Shown in pieces: positions 15,428 through 24,721 of a stretch of 33,171 nucleotides of DNA. Origin of the DNA: Bacteroidales bacterium. GTDB taxonomy: Bacteria > Bacteroidota > Bacteroidia > Bacteroidales > VadinHA17. The notes beneath the pieces are model-generated. The model ran no database searches. It worked only from the letters and a program-made list of their open reading frames with translations, and was not told the origin of the DNA. Within the stretch, counting starts at the first letter, position 1; the number at the start of each line of letters is the position of its first letter. The stretch lies in the NCBI GenBank assembly GCA_025454775.1, contig JALONU010000009.1:1-33171 (forward strand), written 5' to 3'. The position numbers and the translations under genes were made by a program.

Positions 15428-15860
15428 GGATCTTGCCTGAGCTGTCGGCCTTGACCACAAGGTCGTGAACTGTTGTTGTCTCGAAAAGTCCTATAAGCTC
15501 GCCTCTCACTTTTGCATAATCATCATGCATCGGACAGGGTTCTTTAGTTTCGTCCACACAGGTGCATGTGGTATTGTGGATAATGCAGTTCGTGAAGATC
15601 TCTTCCCCGTCAATGATCCTGACAATATCAAGCATTGTAATTTTTTTCGGGTCTTTCAGCAGAGAAAATCCGCCATGCGGACCTTTGAGGGATTTAAGGA
15701 TCTTCTGTTTAGCAAGCTGCTGCAGTATTTTTGCCAGAAAGGGCGTGGGAAGACCCAGGTCGCCGGCAATCGTCCTTATTCCCGTTTTTTTGTCTCCCTT
15801 CTGCCGGCTTGCAATATAAATTATGGCTCTTATCCCGTATCTGCAGGAATTGGAAAGCAT
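15420..15860 (-). CDS. Rrf2 family transcriptional regulator
   Basis: YGIRAIIYIASRQKG...LPTPFLAKILQQLAKQKILKSLKGPHGGFSL; Cys cluster CIIHNTTCTCVDETKEPCPMHD. Confidence 0.93.
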   Translation of the reverse strand: MLSNSCRYGIRAIIYIASRQKGDKKTGIRTIAGDLGLPTPFLAKILQQLAKQKILKSLKGPHGGFSLLKDPKKITMLDIVRIIDGEEIFTNCIIHNTTCTCVDETKEPCPMHDDYAKVRGELIGLFETTTVHDLVVKADSSGKILI

Positions 15861-15861
15861 G

Positions 15862-16311
15862 CTAGTAAAATTTTAAAGGTATTTTATCGATTCTTCTTTT
15901 GTGACGTCCTCCTTCAAATGAAGTTTCAAGGAAAGTCTTTACAATAAGGAAAGCTTCAGCTTCATTTATATATCTTGCGGGAAGAGCACATATATTGGCA
16001 TCATTATGGGCTCTGGCCAGCCTTCCTATCTCTTCATTCCAGCAAAGGGCACTTCTTATTCCCTGGTGTTTGTTTACAGTCATATTAATGCCGTTCCCGG
16101 TCCCGCACAGGGAAATACCAAGATCGTATTGGCCGCCTGCAACAGCGTCTGCCATCGGGTGACCGTAATCAGGATAATCAACTATTTCCGGTGAAGAACA
16201 ACCGAAATCCCTTACTTCGTATTTTTCCTTAATCAGGAAGGCAAGAAGCTTCTCTTTCAGGTAAAACCCTGCATGATCTGATACTATTGCCAGCTTTTTC
16301 TTTTTCATCAT
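15862..16311 (-). CDS. rpiB: Ribose 5-phosphate isomerase B
   Basis: IVSDHAGFYLKEKL, SLCGTGNGINMTVNKHQGIRSALC, NDANICALPARYI. Confidence 0.93.
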   Translation of the reverse strand: MMKKKKLAIVSDHAGFYLKEKLLAFLIKEKYEVRDFGCSSPEIVDYPDYGHPMADAVAGGQYDLGISLCGTGNGINMTVNKHQGIRSALCWNEEIGRLARAHNDANICALPARYINEAEAFLIVKTFLETSFEGGRHKRRIDKIPLKFY

Positions 16312-16785
16312 ACTGAAGTATTGTTCAGCCCGTTAAATTAAGAAAAAAATATATTTAACTCTTTTAAGAATAATTACTGTGTGTGTTTACAATCTGTCTG
16401 TATTCTGTTCTTTATATGTTTGCCATTACCGGTTTTTTCAGTTATTCATGGAAATTCCGGCAATCTTAAGCTTTTTTAAATTCTTTTTATCGTACAAACT
16501 GAGTTAATTAACGTATAATGAACATGGAAATCTCTAATTTTGTTCTGTAGTTATTAAAGTTTATATGTTTATAACAGGTGTTAACTTGTGCTTTAAAATA
16601 TTACCTGTCAAAAATTTAATGCAAAAATAGCTGTTGAAAAGCTGTTAATGTGCAGATAATTTCCAGAAGGTCAAGAAAGATGGTTTTTTTATTTCAACAC
16701 AATTAACAGGATAATATCATCATCATAAAAATTAAATTTTAAACTTTTATTATTTATTTACTTTGTTGAAAAGATCCGGTTACAG

Positions 16786-17739
16786 ATGACGGAAAATAAA
16801 TCAAAAGACCTGGTTTCCGAAATACTCAGGATGAAGGGAGAAAAAAATGCCGTCATCCTTGCTCACTATTACCAGGAAGGAAATATACAGGATATTGCTG
16901 ATTTTGTAGGAGACAGCCTTGCACTTGCTCAGAAAGCTGCTGATACAGATGCAGATATTATTCTTTTTGCCGGAGTCAGGTTCATGGCCGAAACAGCGAA
17001 AATACTTTCACCGTCAAAAAAAGTGCTTCTTCCTGACAGAAATGCAGGATGTTCACTTGCAGATTCATGTAAGGCTAAAGATTTCAGGAAGTTCATAAAG
17101 GATAACCCTGGCCGCACCGTAATTACTTATGTTAATACAACAGCCGAAATAAAAGCATTGTCGGATATTTCATGCACTTCATCAAATGCAGTTGAAATAG
17201 TAAATTCATTACCTCCCGGTGAAAAGATAATCTTTGCACCCGACAGGAACCTGGGGAACCATATAATAAACATGACAGGCAGAGATATAGTTGTCTGGAA
17301 CGGAACCTGCCATGTGCATGAAGAATTCTCCCTTGAAGCAATAATTAAAATGAAAGAGGAGAATAAAAATGCAAAAGTTATCGTACATCCTGAATGTGAG
17401 CTTCCTGTAAGGATGATAGCTGATTTCATCGGATCGACGGCTGCATTGCTGAACTTCACAAAAAAGGATAATTCCAACTGCTATATTATTGCAACGGAAC
17501 CCGGGATAATACACCAGATGAAAAAAACCAACCCGGGGAAGATTTTCCTTCCTGTTCCACCAAAGGATTCAACATGTGGCTGCAGTGAATGCAACTTCAT
17601 GAAACTGATCACAATGGAAAAAATATACAGGTGCCTTAAGACTGAAAAACCGGAAATACACGTTAACAGTAAGATTATCGACGATGCCCGTAAACCAATA
17701 ATAAGAATGCTTGAAATATCTCAAAAACAGGGATTATAA
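16786..17739 (+). CDS. nadA: Quinolinate synthase NadA
   Basis: VILAHYYQEGNIQDIADFVGDSLALAQKA, NTTAEIKALSDISCTSSNAVEIV, CGCSECNFMK. Confidence 0.95.
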   Translation: MTENKSKDLVSEILRMKGEKNAVILAHYYQEGNIQDIADFVGDSLALAQKAADTDADIILFAGVRFMAETAKILSPSKKVLLPDRNAGCSLADSCKAKDFRKFIKDNPGRTVITYVNTTAEIKALSDISCTSSNAVEIVNSLPPGEKIIFAPDRNLGNHIINMTGRDIVVWNGTCHVHEEFSLEAIIKMKEENKNAKVIVHPECELPVRMIADFIGSTAALLNFTKKDNSNCYIIATEPGIIHQMKKTNPGKIFLPVPPKDSTCGCSECNFMKLITMEKIYRCLKTEKPEIHVNSKIIDDARKPIIRMLEISQKQGL

Positions 17740-17742
17740 AAA

Positions 17743-19293
17743 ATGAAAAAATTATCGCTGATATTGCTGGCAGCTTATGTATTTATTTCTGCTTCCGGAC
17801 AAACAAATGAAGCAATTAAGGACGGATACCAGGTATTCAGGTATCCCAACGGCAGCATTTCGAGTGAAGGATTGTTCAAAAGCGGCAAACAGGACGGTTA
17901 CTGGAAAACGTATTATGTAACAGGCGTTAAGAGGTCGGAAGGAAAATATTCAAATTTCATGCTCGACAGCATATGGGTCTTCTATGATCAGGCAGGAGAT
18001 ACCACCGATAAAATAAACTACCTGTTCGGCAAGAAGAACGGATATTACTATAAATTCAAAAAAGACCCGGCAGCTGGTCTTTATGTATGGTCCAAAGAAC
18101 TTTATGCGGGTGGGAACAGGGAAGGAACCGGATATATTTATTTTCCTGACGGCAAATTGCAACAGACAATTTCATTCAATGCAGGTAAAAGGGAAGGCCT
18201 GTCAAAGGAATATGACAGGAACGGAAATGTGATTACCCTGATGGAATACAGCAACGATTTTCTTGTGAGCAGGGAAAAGATCAACAGGACAGACAGTGAA
18301 GGGCGGAGACAGGGAGAATGGATGGACTTTTATCCGAACGGAGCAAAAAAAACCGAAAAAAACTATAAGGATGACCAGCTGCACGGATACTATAAGGAAT
18401 ACGATCAGCGCGGAGTGCTTGTTCTTACAATGCTTTATGACAACGGGTCCATAGTTAAATCGAATGTGGAAGACCAGCCCGATATTGAAATAGTGAACCG
18501 TTACGACAGCAATAACAAGCTGATCTATAACGGACCGTTCCGAAATAATATTCCGGTGGGAGTGCACCGGGAATACAGTGACGGTAAAGTAACAAATGCA
18601 TTTATCTATAATGATAATGGCCTGAAGCTTTCGGAAGGCATCGTAGATGAAAGCGGAAGGTATAACGGAAAGTGGAAGGATTTTTATCCTGACGGAAAAG
18701 TGCTGGCAGAAGGTACCTATACCGATAACAGGAGAACAGGACTCTGGAAGTTCTACAGTACTGACGGAAAAACCGAGCAGACAGGGTTTTACAATAACGG
18801 ACGTCCTGACGGGTTATGGAAATGGTACTATGGAAACGGATCCATACTGAGGGAAGAAGAGTATTTCCAGGGAGAAAGGGATGGCGCCTTTACTGAATAT
18901 TCTGAAACCGGTGAAATAATCAGCCAGGGTCAGTATTCTGATGGTGAAAGAAACGGTGACTGGAAATTCAGAACAGGAGATATCACAGAAGAAGGAAAAT
19001 ACATCATAGGGCTGAAAGACGGCCAGTGGAAATCGTGGTACAGCAACGGTACGCTGCGTTTCAGGGGAGATTACATCCAGGGAAACCCCGACGGTCAGCA
19101 TCTTTATTATTATGAAAGCGGTAAAATAAAGGAAGAACAATTCTACAGGAACGGCATAAGGCAGAGAACCTGGAAAAAATTCGATGAGGAAGGAATGCCT
19201 CTTATCACGATTACATACAGGGACGACGTGGAAGTAAGCATCAACGGCGTTAAAATAAACCTTCCCGAAAGCGACACGAAGCTTATAAAATAG
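17743..19293 (+). CDS. Secreted MORN/YwqK-type repeat protein
   Basis: Signal peptide, then many ~23-25 aa repeats of the NGxxxxEGxYxxGxxxGxWKxY type. Confidence 0.88.
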   Translation: MKKLSLILLAAYVFISASGQTNEAIKDGYQVFRYPNGSISSEGLFKSGKQDGYWKTYYVTGVKRSEGKYSNFMLDSIWVFYDQAGDTTDKINYLFGKKNGYYYKFKKDPAAGLYVWSKELYAGGNREGTGYIYFPDGKLQQTISFNAGKREGLSKEYDRNGNVITLMEYSNDFLVSREKINRTDSEGRRQGEWMDFYPNGAKKTEKNYKDDQLHGYYKEYDQRGVLVLTMLYDNGSIVKSNVEDQPDIEIVNRYDSNNKLIYNGPFRNNIPVGVHREYSDGKVTNAFIYNDNGLKLSEGIVDESGRYNGKWKDFYPDGKVLAEGTYTDNRRTGLWKFYSTDGKTEQTGFYNNGRPDGLWKWYYGNGSILREEEYFQGERDGAFTEYSETGEIISQGQYSDGERNGDWKFRTGDITEEGKYIIGLKDGQWKSWYSNGTLRFRGDYIQGNPDGQHLYYYESGKIKEEQFYRNGIRQRTWKKFDEEGMPLITITYRDDVEVSINGVKINLPESDTKLIK

Positions 19294-19305
19294 TTACTTT
19301 GCCCC

Positions 19306-20331
19306 ATGGAGGAAAGCTTCAATATCCGCAAGGAAGATATTTCTCTTGCCGACAGGGAACTGGACAGGCAGTTAAGACCAGCAAGTTTTTCCGATTTCAA
19401 GGGACAGCAGCAGGTGATAGACAACCTGAATGTATTTGTAACTGCAGCAAAGCAGAGAGGCGAAACCCTCGACCATGTCCTGCTTCACGGTCCCCCGGGA
19501 CTTGGAAAGACAACGCTGGCAGCCATTATATGCAATGAGCTTGGTGTGAACATGCGAATTACCTCCGGTCCCGTGCTCGACAAGCCCGGAGATCTTGCGG
19601 GACTGCTGACAAACCTTGAGGAAGGAGATGTTCTCTTCATTGACGAAATACACAGGTTAAGCCCTGTGGTTGAGGAATATCTGTATTCCGCCATGGAAGA
19701 TTTCCAGATCGATATTATGATCGACAAGGGTCCCAGCGCAAGATCAGTTCAACTTACGCTGAACAAATTTACACTTATAGGTGCAACTACAAGGTCGGGC
19801 CTTCTTACAAGTCCGCTCAGGGCAAGGTTCGGGATCAAATTTCACCTGGAATATTACGACCAGGATGTCCTTACAGGAATTGTGCGCAGGTCGGCACGGA
19901 TACTTAACGTTAAAATAGACGATAACGCAGCAGTGGAAATTGGCAGGAGAAGCCGCGGAACCCCCAGGATTGCAAACAACCTGCTCAGGAGGATCAGGGA
20001 TTTTGCCCAGGTAAAAGGATCCGGAAAGATAGATATTGATATTACCAGGTACGGCCTTAAAGCCCTGAACATCGACCAGCATGGACTTGACGAAATGGAC
20101 AACAGGATTCTGACTGCCATTATTGACAAATTCAGCGGAGGACCTGTGGGTCTCAACACAATTGCCACGGCAGTTGGCGAGGAGAGCGGAACTCTCGAAG
20201 AGGTTTACGAGCCTTTTCTTATCAAGGAAGGATTTTTAAAGAGAACTCCCCGCGGCAGGGAAGCCACAGAACATGCATACAGGCATCTGGGGAAGGTATT
20301 CGGAAGCAACTCAGGCGGCAGACTTTTCTAA
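19306..20331 (+). CDS. ruvB: Holliday junction branch migration DNA helicase RuvB
   Basis: [12 protein letters not shown] Walker [10 protein letters not shown] Walker [17 protein letters not shown]. Confidence 0.97.
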   Translation: MEESFNIRKEDISLADRELDRQLRPASFSDFKGQQQVIDNLNVFVTAAKQRGETLDHVLLHGPPGLGKTTLAAIICNELGVNMRITSGPVLDKPGDLAGLLTNLEEGDVLFIDEIHRLSPVVEEYLYSAMEDFQIDIMIDKGPSARSVQLTLNKFTLIGATTRSGLLTSPLRARFGIKFHLEYYDQDVLTGIVRRSARILNVKIDDNAAVEIGRRSRGTPRIANNLLRRIRDFAQVKGSGKIDIDITRYGLKALNIDQHGLDEMDNRILTAIIDKFSGGPVGLNTIATAVGEESGTLEEVYEPFLIKEGFLKRTPRGREATEHAYRHLGKVFGSNSGGRLF

Positions 20332-20347
20332 TCCCTTATCAGGAGGA

Positions 20348-21058
20348 TCAGTTAAATACATTACTGATCTTTTCCAGCCCCTTCTTATTAAGTATTTTTA
20401 TTTTCCTTCCGTTCAGCTCAACAAGCCTGTCGGATTTGAACTCTGAAAGAAGCCTTATTACCGACTCCGTGGCTGTACCTACTATATTGGCCAGCTCTTC
20501 ACGGGTTAGAGAGATCTGAAGATAATCCTGCTCATCGAGACCGAAATCTTCAACCAGGAGGAGGAGAATCTCGGCAAGCCTCTCACGTACTGTTTTCTGT
20601 GCAATGTCGGTGATGAAGGAGTTTGCTTCGCCCAGTTCATGGCATGCCAGCTTAAGAAGCTCGTGGGCAAAAGTGGAATTTGATTTTACCAGGCTTATAA
20701 GTATTTCAGCAGGTATAAAACAGACCTGGCTGTCCTCGATCACCCTTGCTGAGGTACATGCAACTTCATTGCTGAGAACACTCCTGTAGGCAATAATATC
20801 GCCGGGTTTGGCAAACCTGATGATCTGTTCCTTGCCGTCAAGACCGGTCTTGAATACCTTGATAATTCCTTTGTGAATACAGTAGAATCCGCTTATCCGG
20901 CTTCCTTCATTGTAAAGTAATTCTCCTCTTCTGAACTGGCGAAATTCCTTTTCGAAGTTGATTATGTCGGCTTCCTCGTGGCCAAGATGCCTGAATATGG
21001 CTCCTGTTTCAAAAGCGCATTTATCGCAGAAGGGAACAGGTACTTCCTGATGCTTCAT
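20348..21058 (-). CDS. Crp/Fnr family transcriptional regulator
   Basis: cNMP-binding-like domain plus HTH LTREELANIVGTATESVIRLLSEFKSDRLVELNGRKI; N-terminal CDKC. Confidence 0.92.
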   Translation of the reverse strand: MKHQEVPVPFCDKCAFETGAIFRHLGHEEADIINFEKEFRQFRRGELLYNEGSRISGFYCIHKGIIKVFKTGLDGKEQIIRFAKPGDIIAYRSVLSNEVACTSARVIEDSQVCFIPAEILISLVKSNSTFAHELLKLACHELGEANSFITDIAQKTVRERLAEILLLLVEDFGLDEQDYLQISLTREELANIVGTATESVIRLLSEFKSDRLVELNGRKIKILNKKGLEKISNVFN

Positions 21059-21120
21059 GGTACGGTGTTCTGATTAATTGTTAACTGAATAACAATAAAT
21101 TGAAATATTTGTTTAGGTCC

Positions 21121-22161
21121 CTAAAAAGCAGTGTTGAACTGTTCGAGGAATCTTACGTCATTTTCAAAATACAACCTGAGATCATTGACCTGGTATTTAA
21201 GCATTGCAGGTCTTTCAATGCCCATTCCGAAGGCAAAGCCGGTATATTTCCTGCTGTCGATACCGCATGCTTCCAGCACATTGGGATGAACCATTCCGCA
21301 GCCCAGAACCTCCAGCCAGCCGGTGTATTTGCATACATTACAGCCCTTTCCTCCGCATATTGAGCAGCTTACGTCCATTTCAGCCGAAGGCTCTGTAAAA
21401 GGAAAGAAAGAAGGACGCAGCCTGATTTTGATATCCTTGCCGTACATTTCCCTCGCGAAGAACAAAAGCGTCTGTCTCAGGTCGGCAAATGATACATTTT
21501 CGTCAATGTAAAGCCCTTCAACCTGGTGGAAGATACAGTGTGCCCTTGCAGATATAGCTTCGTTTCTGAAGACACGGCCCGGAGAGATAGTCCTGATAGG
21601 CGGCTTCTGGGTCTGCATTACCCTGACCTGGACACTGGATGTATGTGTACGCAGGAGGATATCCCCGGGATTTGAATCTTCAGCTGATATCCTTGAAATA
21701 TAGAAAGTATCCTGCATATCACGGGCAGGATGTTCGGGAGCAAAATTCAACTTCGTGAAATTGTGGTCGTCGTCTTCTATTTCAGGACCTTCAGAGACGG
21801 TAAAGCCTATTCGCTTGAAAATGTCGATTATCTCGTTACGGATAATGGAAATAGGATGCCGCGAACCAAGGACGTAGGGAAAAGCAGGACGCGTGAGATC
21901 CTCATTTCCCGGCTCGCTTCCGGCTGAAGAAATCTCCGACCTGAGAAGATTGTACTTGTCGAGGGCAATCTGCTTGAGATTGTTCAGCTTCACCCCTATC
22001 TCCTTTTTTGCTTCGGGAGCAACGTTCCGGAACTCCTCAAATAATTCCGGTATCTGACCCTTTTTGCTGAGAAACCTGATACGGAATGCTTCCGCTTCTT
22101 CAGCGGTGACAGCTTTCGCTTCAGCTATTTCAGCAAGGAGGGAATTGATTCTTTCAAGCAT
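21121..22161 (-). CDS. pheS: Phenylalanyl-tRNA synthetase alpha subunit
   Basis: GPEIEDDDHNFTKLNFAPEHPARDMQDTFY, LLRTHTSSVQVRVM, GMGIERPAMLKY. Confidence 0.97.
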   Translation of the reverse strand: MLERINSLLAEIAEAKAVTAEEAEAFRIRFLSKKGQIPELFEEFRNVAPEAKKEIGVKLNNLKQIALDKYNLLRSEISSAGSEPGNEDLTRPAFPYVLGSRHPISIIRNEIIDIFKRIGFTVSEGPEIEDDDHNFTKLNFAPEHPARDMQDTFYISRISAEDSNPGDILLRTHTSSVQVRVMQTQKPPIRTISPGRVFRNEAISARAHCIFHQVEGLYIDENVSFADLRQTLLFFAREMYGKDIKIRLRPSFFPFTEPSAEMDVSCSICGGKGCNVCKYTGWLEVLGCGMVHPNVLEACGIDSRKYTGFAFGMGIERPAMLKYQVNDLRLYFENDVRFLEQFNTAF

Positions 22162-22190
22162 TTATTATGAGCTAAAAATATAATATTCAA

Positions 22191-23006
22191 TTATTTACTG
22201 ACGATTTTCATCCTGAGGATCTTCACATCTGTTAGAGGTTTGTCGGCTTCGTCGGTGCTTACCGCAGCAATCCTGTCAACAACATCAAGGCCCTCCACAA
22301 CTTCCCCGAAGACTGTGTAAGTACCGTCAAGACGGGGTACTCCGCCTAATGTTCGGTAAACTTCACGCTGCTCCTCAGGTATGGTATAAGAGGGATTTGA
22401 AGCAAGATAATCATACATTTTCGTGGCAGTTATTTCCTGGATCTCTCCTTCAGGCAATTGTGTACCGGATAATTTTGCACTTTCTGCAGTTTCTCTCATG
22501 ATCCTGTTGAACATGGCCTGTTTTATTCCGCTGTTTATCCTGTTCTCGGCGGCAGGAAATTCCTCATTATTTATCACTGTTCCCTGGACAATGTAAAAAT
22601 GAGTTCCTGAAGACCTCATTTCAGGATTAACTTCATTTCCTTCCCTGGCTGCAGCGAGAGCACCTTTTTTGTGAAAGAGATCCTTTCGGAATTCTGAAGC
22701 TATTGTATAGGTGTTCAGGGAATCGGCCGACGGAGGTATCGGAACTGTCCTGGTGGAAGGATCTCCCGCCTGTATCATGAATCCGTTAATAACCCGGTGA
22801 AACGATATCCCTTCGTAAAAGCCCGAATTGACGAGACGTATGAAATTGTCCCTGTGAAGTGGTGTTTCATCGTAAAGTTTAAGAGTGATATCGCCCAGGG
22901 AAGTTTTCATCTGGACAACAGTATTTTCGCTGCCTGCCGGAGATTTGCAGCCCATAACCGCGAAAACGATCACCATCATTGTAGCCAGGGCAATTACCTT
23001 GTTCAT
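22191..23006 (-). CDS. Cyclophilin-type peptidyl-prolyl cis-trans isomerase, lipoprotein
   Basis: Lipobox VMGCKS; TSLGDITLKLYDETPLHRDNFIRLVNSGFYEGISFHRVINGFMIQAGDP. ATG at 23006 gives a proper signal peptide. Confidence 0.92.
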   Translation of the reverse strand: MNKVIALATMMVIVFAVMGCKSPAGSENTVVQMKTSLGDITLKLYDETPLHRDNFIRLVNSGFYEGISFHRVINGFMIQAGDPSTRTVPIPPSADSLNTYTIASEFRKDLFHKKGALAAAREGNEVNPEMRSSGTHFYIVQGTVINNEEFPAAENRINSGIKQAMFNRIMRETAESAKLSGTQLPEGEIQEITATKMYDYLASNPSYTIPEEQREVYRTLGGVPRLDGTYTVFGEVVEGLDVVDRIAAVSTDEADKPLTDVKILRMKIVSK

Positions 23007-23058
23007 GAAAAAAATCCTTTGGTTAATAATGTATTGTAAATCTGAATGCAAAGATATT

Positions 23059-23066
23059 TAACTTTG
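23059..23066 (+). promoter_or_regulatory. -7-like element TAACTTTG upstream of the flippase gene
   Basis: Matches TAnnTTTG; GTG start at 23086. Confidence 0.45.
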
Positions 23067-23085
23067 CGCGATCCAAAAATAAAAA

Positions 23086-24555
23086 GTGAACGAAGTAAGG
23101 ACCCTTGCGCGGCAGACAGCTGTTTACGGCCTGGGAACAATTGTTCCGAGATTCCTTAATTATGCCATAGTTGCGATATTCTACACGTGGTTCTTCACAA
23201 AGGCAGAATACGGAATTCTTACTGAGCTGTATGCATGGATGGTAATCCTGCTGATAGTTCTTACGTATGGCATGGAAACGGGATTTTTCAGGTTTGCGCA
23301 GAACAGCGACAACTATGAAAAGGTATACAGCACTTCACTGATAAGTCTATTCATTACTTCATCCCTGTTCGTCATCCTGACGGCAATATTCATCAAACCT
23401 GTCTCCACCCTGCTTAAATACAGCGAACACCGGGATTTTGTGATGATGTCGGCTGCAATTATTGCCATAGATGCCTTTACTGCTATTCCCTTTGCCAGGC
23501 TCCGGAAGGAAAACAAACCGGTTGTTTTCAGTATTCTGAAGATTGCCAACGTTGTTATCACTGTTGCTGCAGTACTTTTTCTTCTGCTTGCAGCCCCGGG
23601 AATATGGGAGAGAAGCAGCGGATGGTTCAGGAAGATATATAACCCGGAATACAGGGTTGGTTATGTTTTTGTCGCAAACCTGATCGGGAGCATATCTACT
23701 TTGCTGTTGCTCCTGCCATTCATTGTAAAGGTTAAGCCCGTTTTTGACAAGGCGCTTTGGAACAGGATGATTGTTTATTCCTTCCCGCTGCTGATTGCAG
23801 GACTGGGAGGATCACTGAATGAGGCTCTCGACAAGGTGATAATGCGGAGAGTGCTTGGCGATGAAACAGGACTTGCAACAGTAGGGGTTTACGGGGCAGG
23901 ATACAAAATCGCAGTACTGATGTCACTTTTTATCCAGATGTACAGGTTTGCGGCAGAACCATTTTTCTTCGAAAGGGCAAAACGCGACAACGCAAAGGAA
24001 ACATATGCCTTCGTGATGAAGTATTTCGTGATAGCGATGCTCCTGGTATACCTGCTCTTAAACCTGTATATAAAAGGATTCCAATTCATTATAGGACCAG
24101 TATTTCGCGAATCATTGATAGTTGTGCCGGTTGTGGGCATGGGCTACCTTCTGTATGGAGTTTATATAAATCACAGTATCTGGTACAAGCTTAACGACCT
24201 TACCAGGTATGGTATCTATATTACACTCGCAGGTGCAGTCATTACTGTAATGATAAATATATTCCTGATACCTGTCTATGGTTACATGGCATCAGCCTGG
24301 GCCCATGTAGCATCATATTCCGTAATGATAATACTGTCATTTATATTCGCCGCGAAACATTACAGGATAGATTATAAAATGTTGCAGCTCCTACCCTATT
24401 TTATAACTGCTATAGCGATTGTTGGATTCACAAGACTATTTGACTACAACAGCCTTGCGGAGGAACTGATAATTAATACAATATTGCTGGTTCTGTTCAT
24501 AGTACTGGCCCAGGTGAAGGATAAGACCCTTACAATCTTCTTCAAAAAAACCTGA
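23086..24555 (+). CDS. Oligosaccharide flippase / polysaccharide biosynthesis (Wzx-like) membrane protein
   Basis: Multi-TM MATE/Wzx-like protein beginning at a GTG codon (NEVRTLARQTAVYGLGTIVPRFLNY). Confidence 0.9.
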   Translation: MNEVRTLARQTAVYGLGTIVPRFLNYAIVAIFYTWFFTKAEYGILTELYAWMVILLIVLTYGMETGFFRFAQNSDNYEKVYSTSLISLFITSSLFVILTAIFIKPVSTLLKYSEHRDFVMMSAAIIAIDAFTAIPFARLRKENKPVVFSILKIANVVITVAAVLFLLLAAPGIWERSSGWFRKIYNPEYRVGYVFVANLIGSISTLLLLLPFIVKVKPVFDKALWNRMIVYSFPLLIAGLGGSLNEALDKVIMRRVLGDETGLATVGVYGAGYKIAVLMSLFIQMYRFAAEPFFFERAKRDNAKETYAFVMKYFVIAMLLVYLLLNLYIKGFQFIIGPVFRESLIVVPVVGMGYLLYGVYINHSIWYKLNDLTRYGIYITLAGAVITVMINIFLIPVYGYMASAWAHVASYSVMIILSFIFAAKHYRIDYKMLQLLPYFITAIAIVGFTRLFDYNSLAEELIINTILLVLFIVLAQVKDKTLTIFFKKT

Positions 24556-24721
24556 TTTAATGCTCGCACCGGGAACTTAACAGAAGAGTGTTACGTTAAT
24601 AGGAAGTAAGGTTGTAACATACCTTTTTTATTGAAAAACTGATGAGATTTATACAGTACAGGGACATTGACAGCAAAACGAAAAGCAATAGGAATAAGTT
24701 CAGAACAGCAGGTAAATAATT

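Noticed and set aside
17743-19293. Toxin-antitoxin or immunity system based on YwqK annotation
   Set aside because: Neighbours are nadA and ruvB; no toxin candidate, so the YwqK label reflects repeat similarity only.
23184-23189. CACGTG core inside the flippase gene as a third parS
   Set aside because: Flanks (ctACACGTGGtt) do not match the TGTTY...RAACA arms; ordinary coding sequence.
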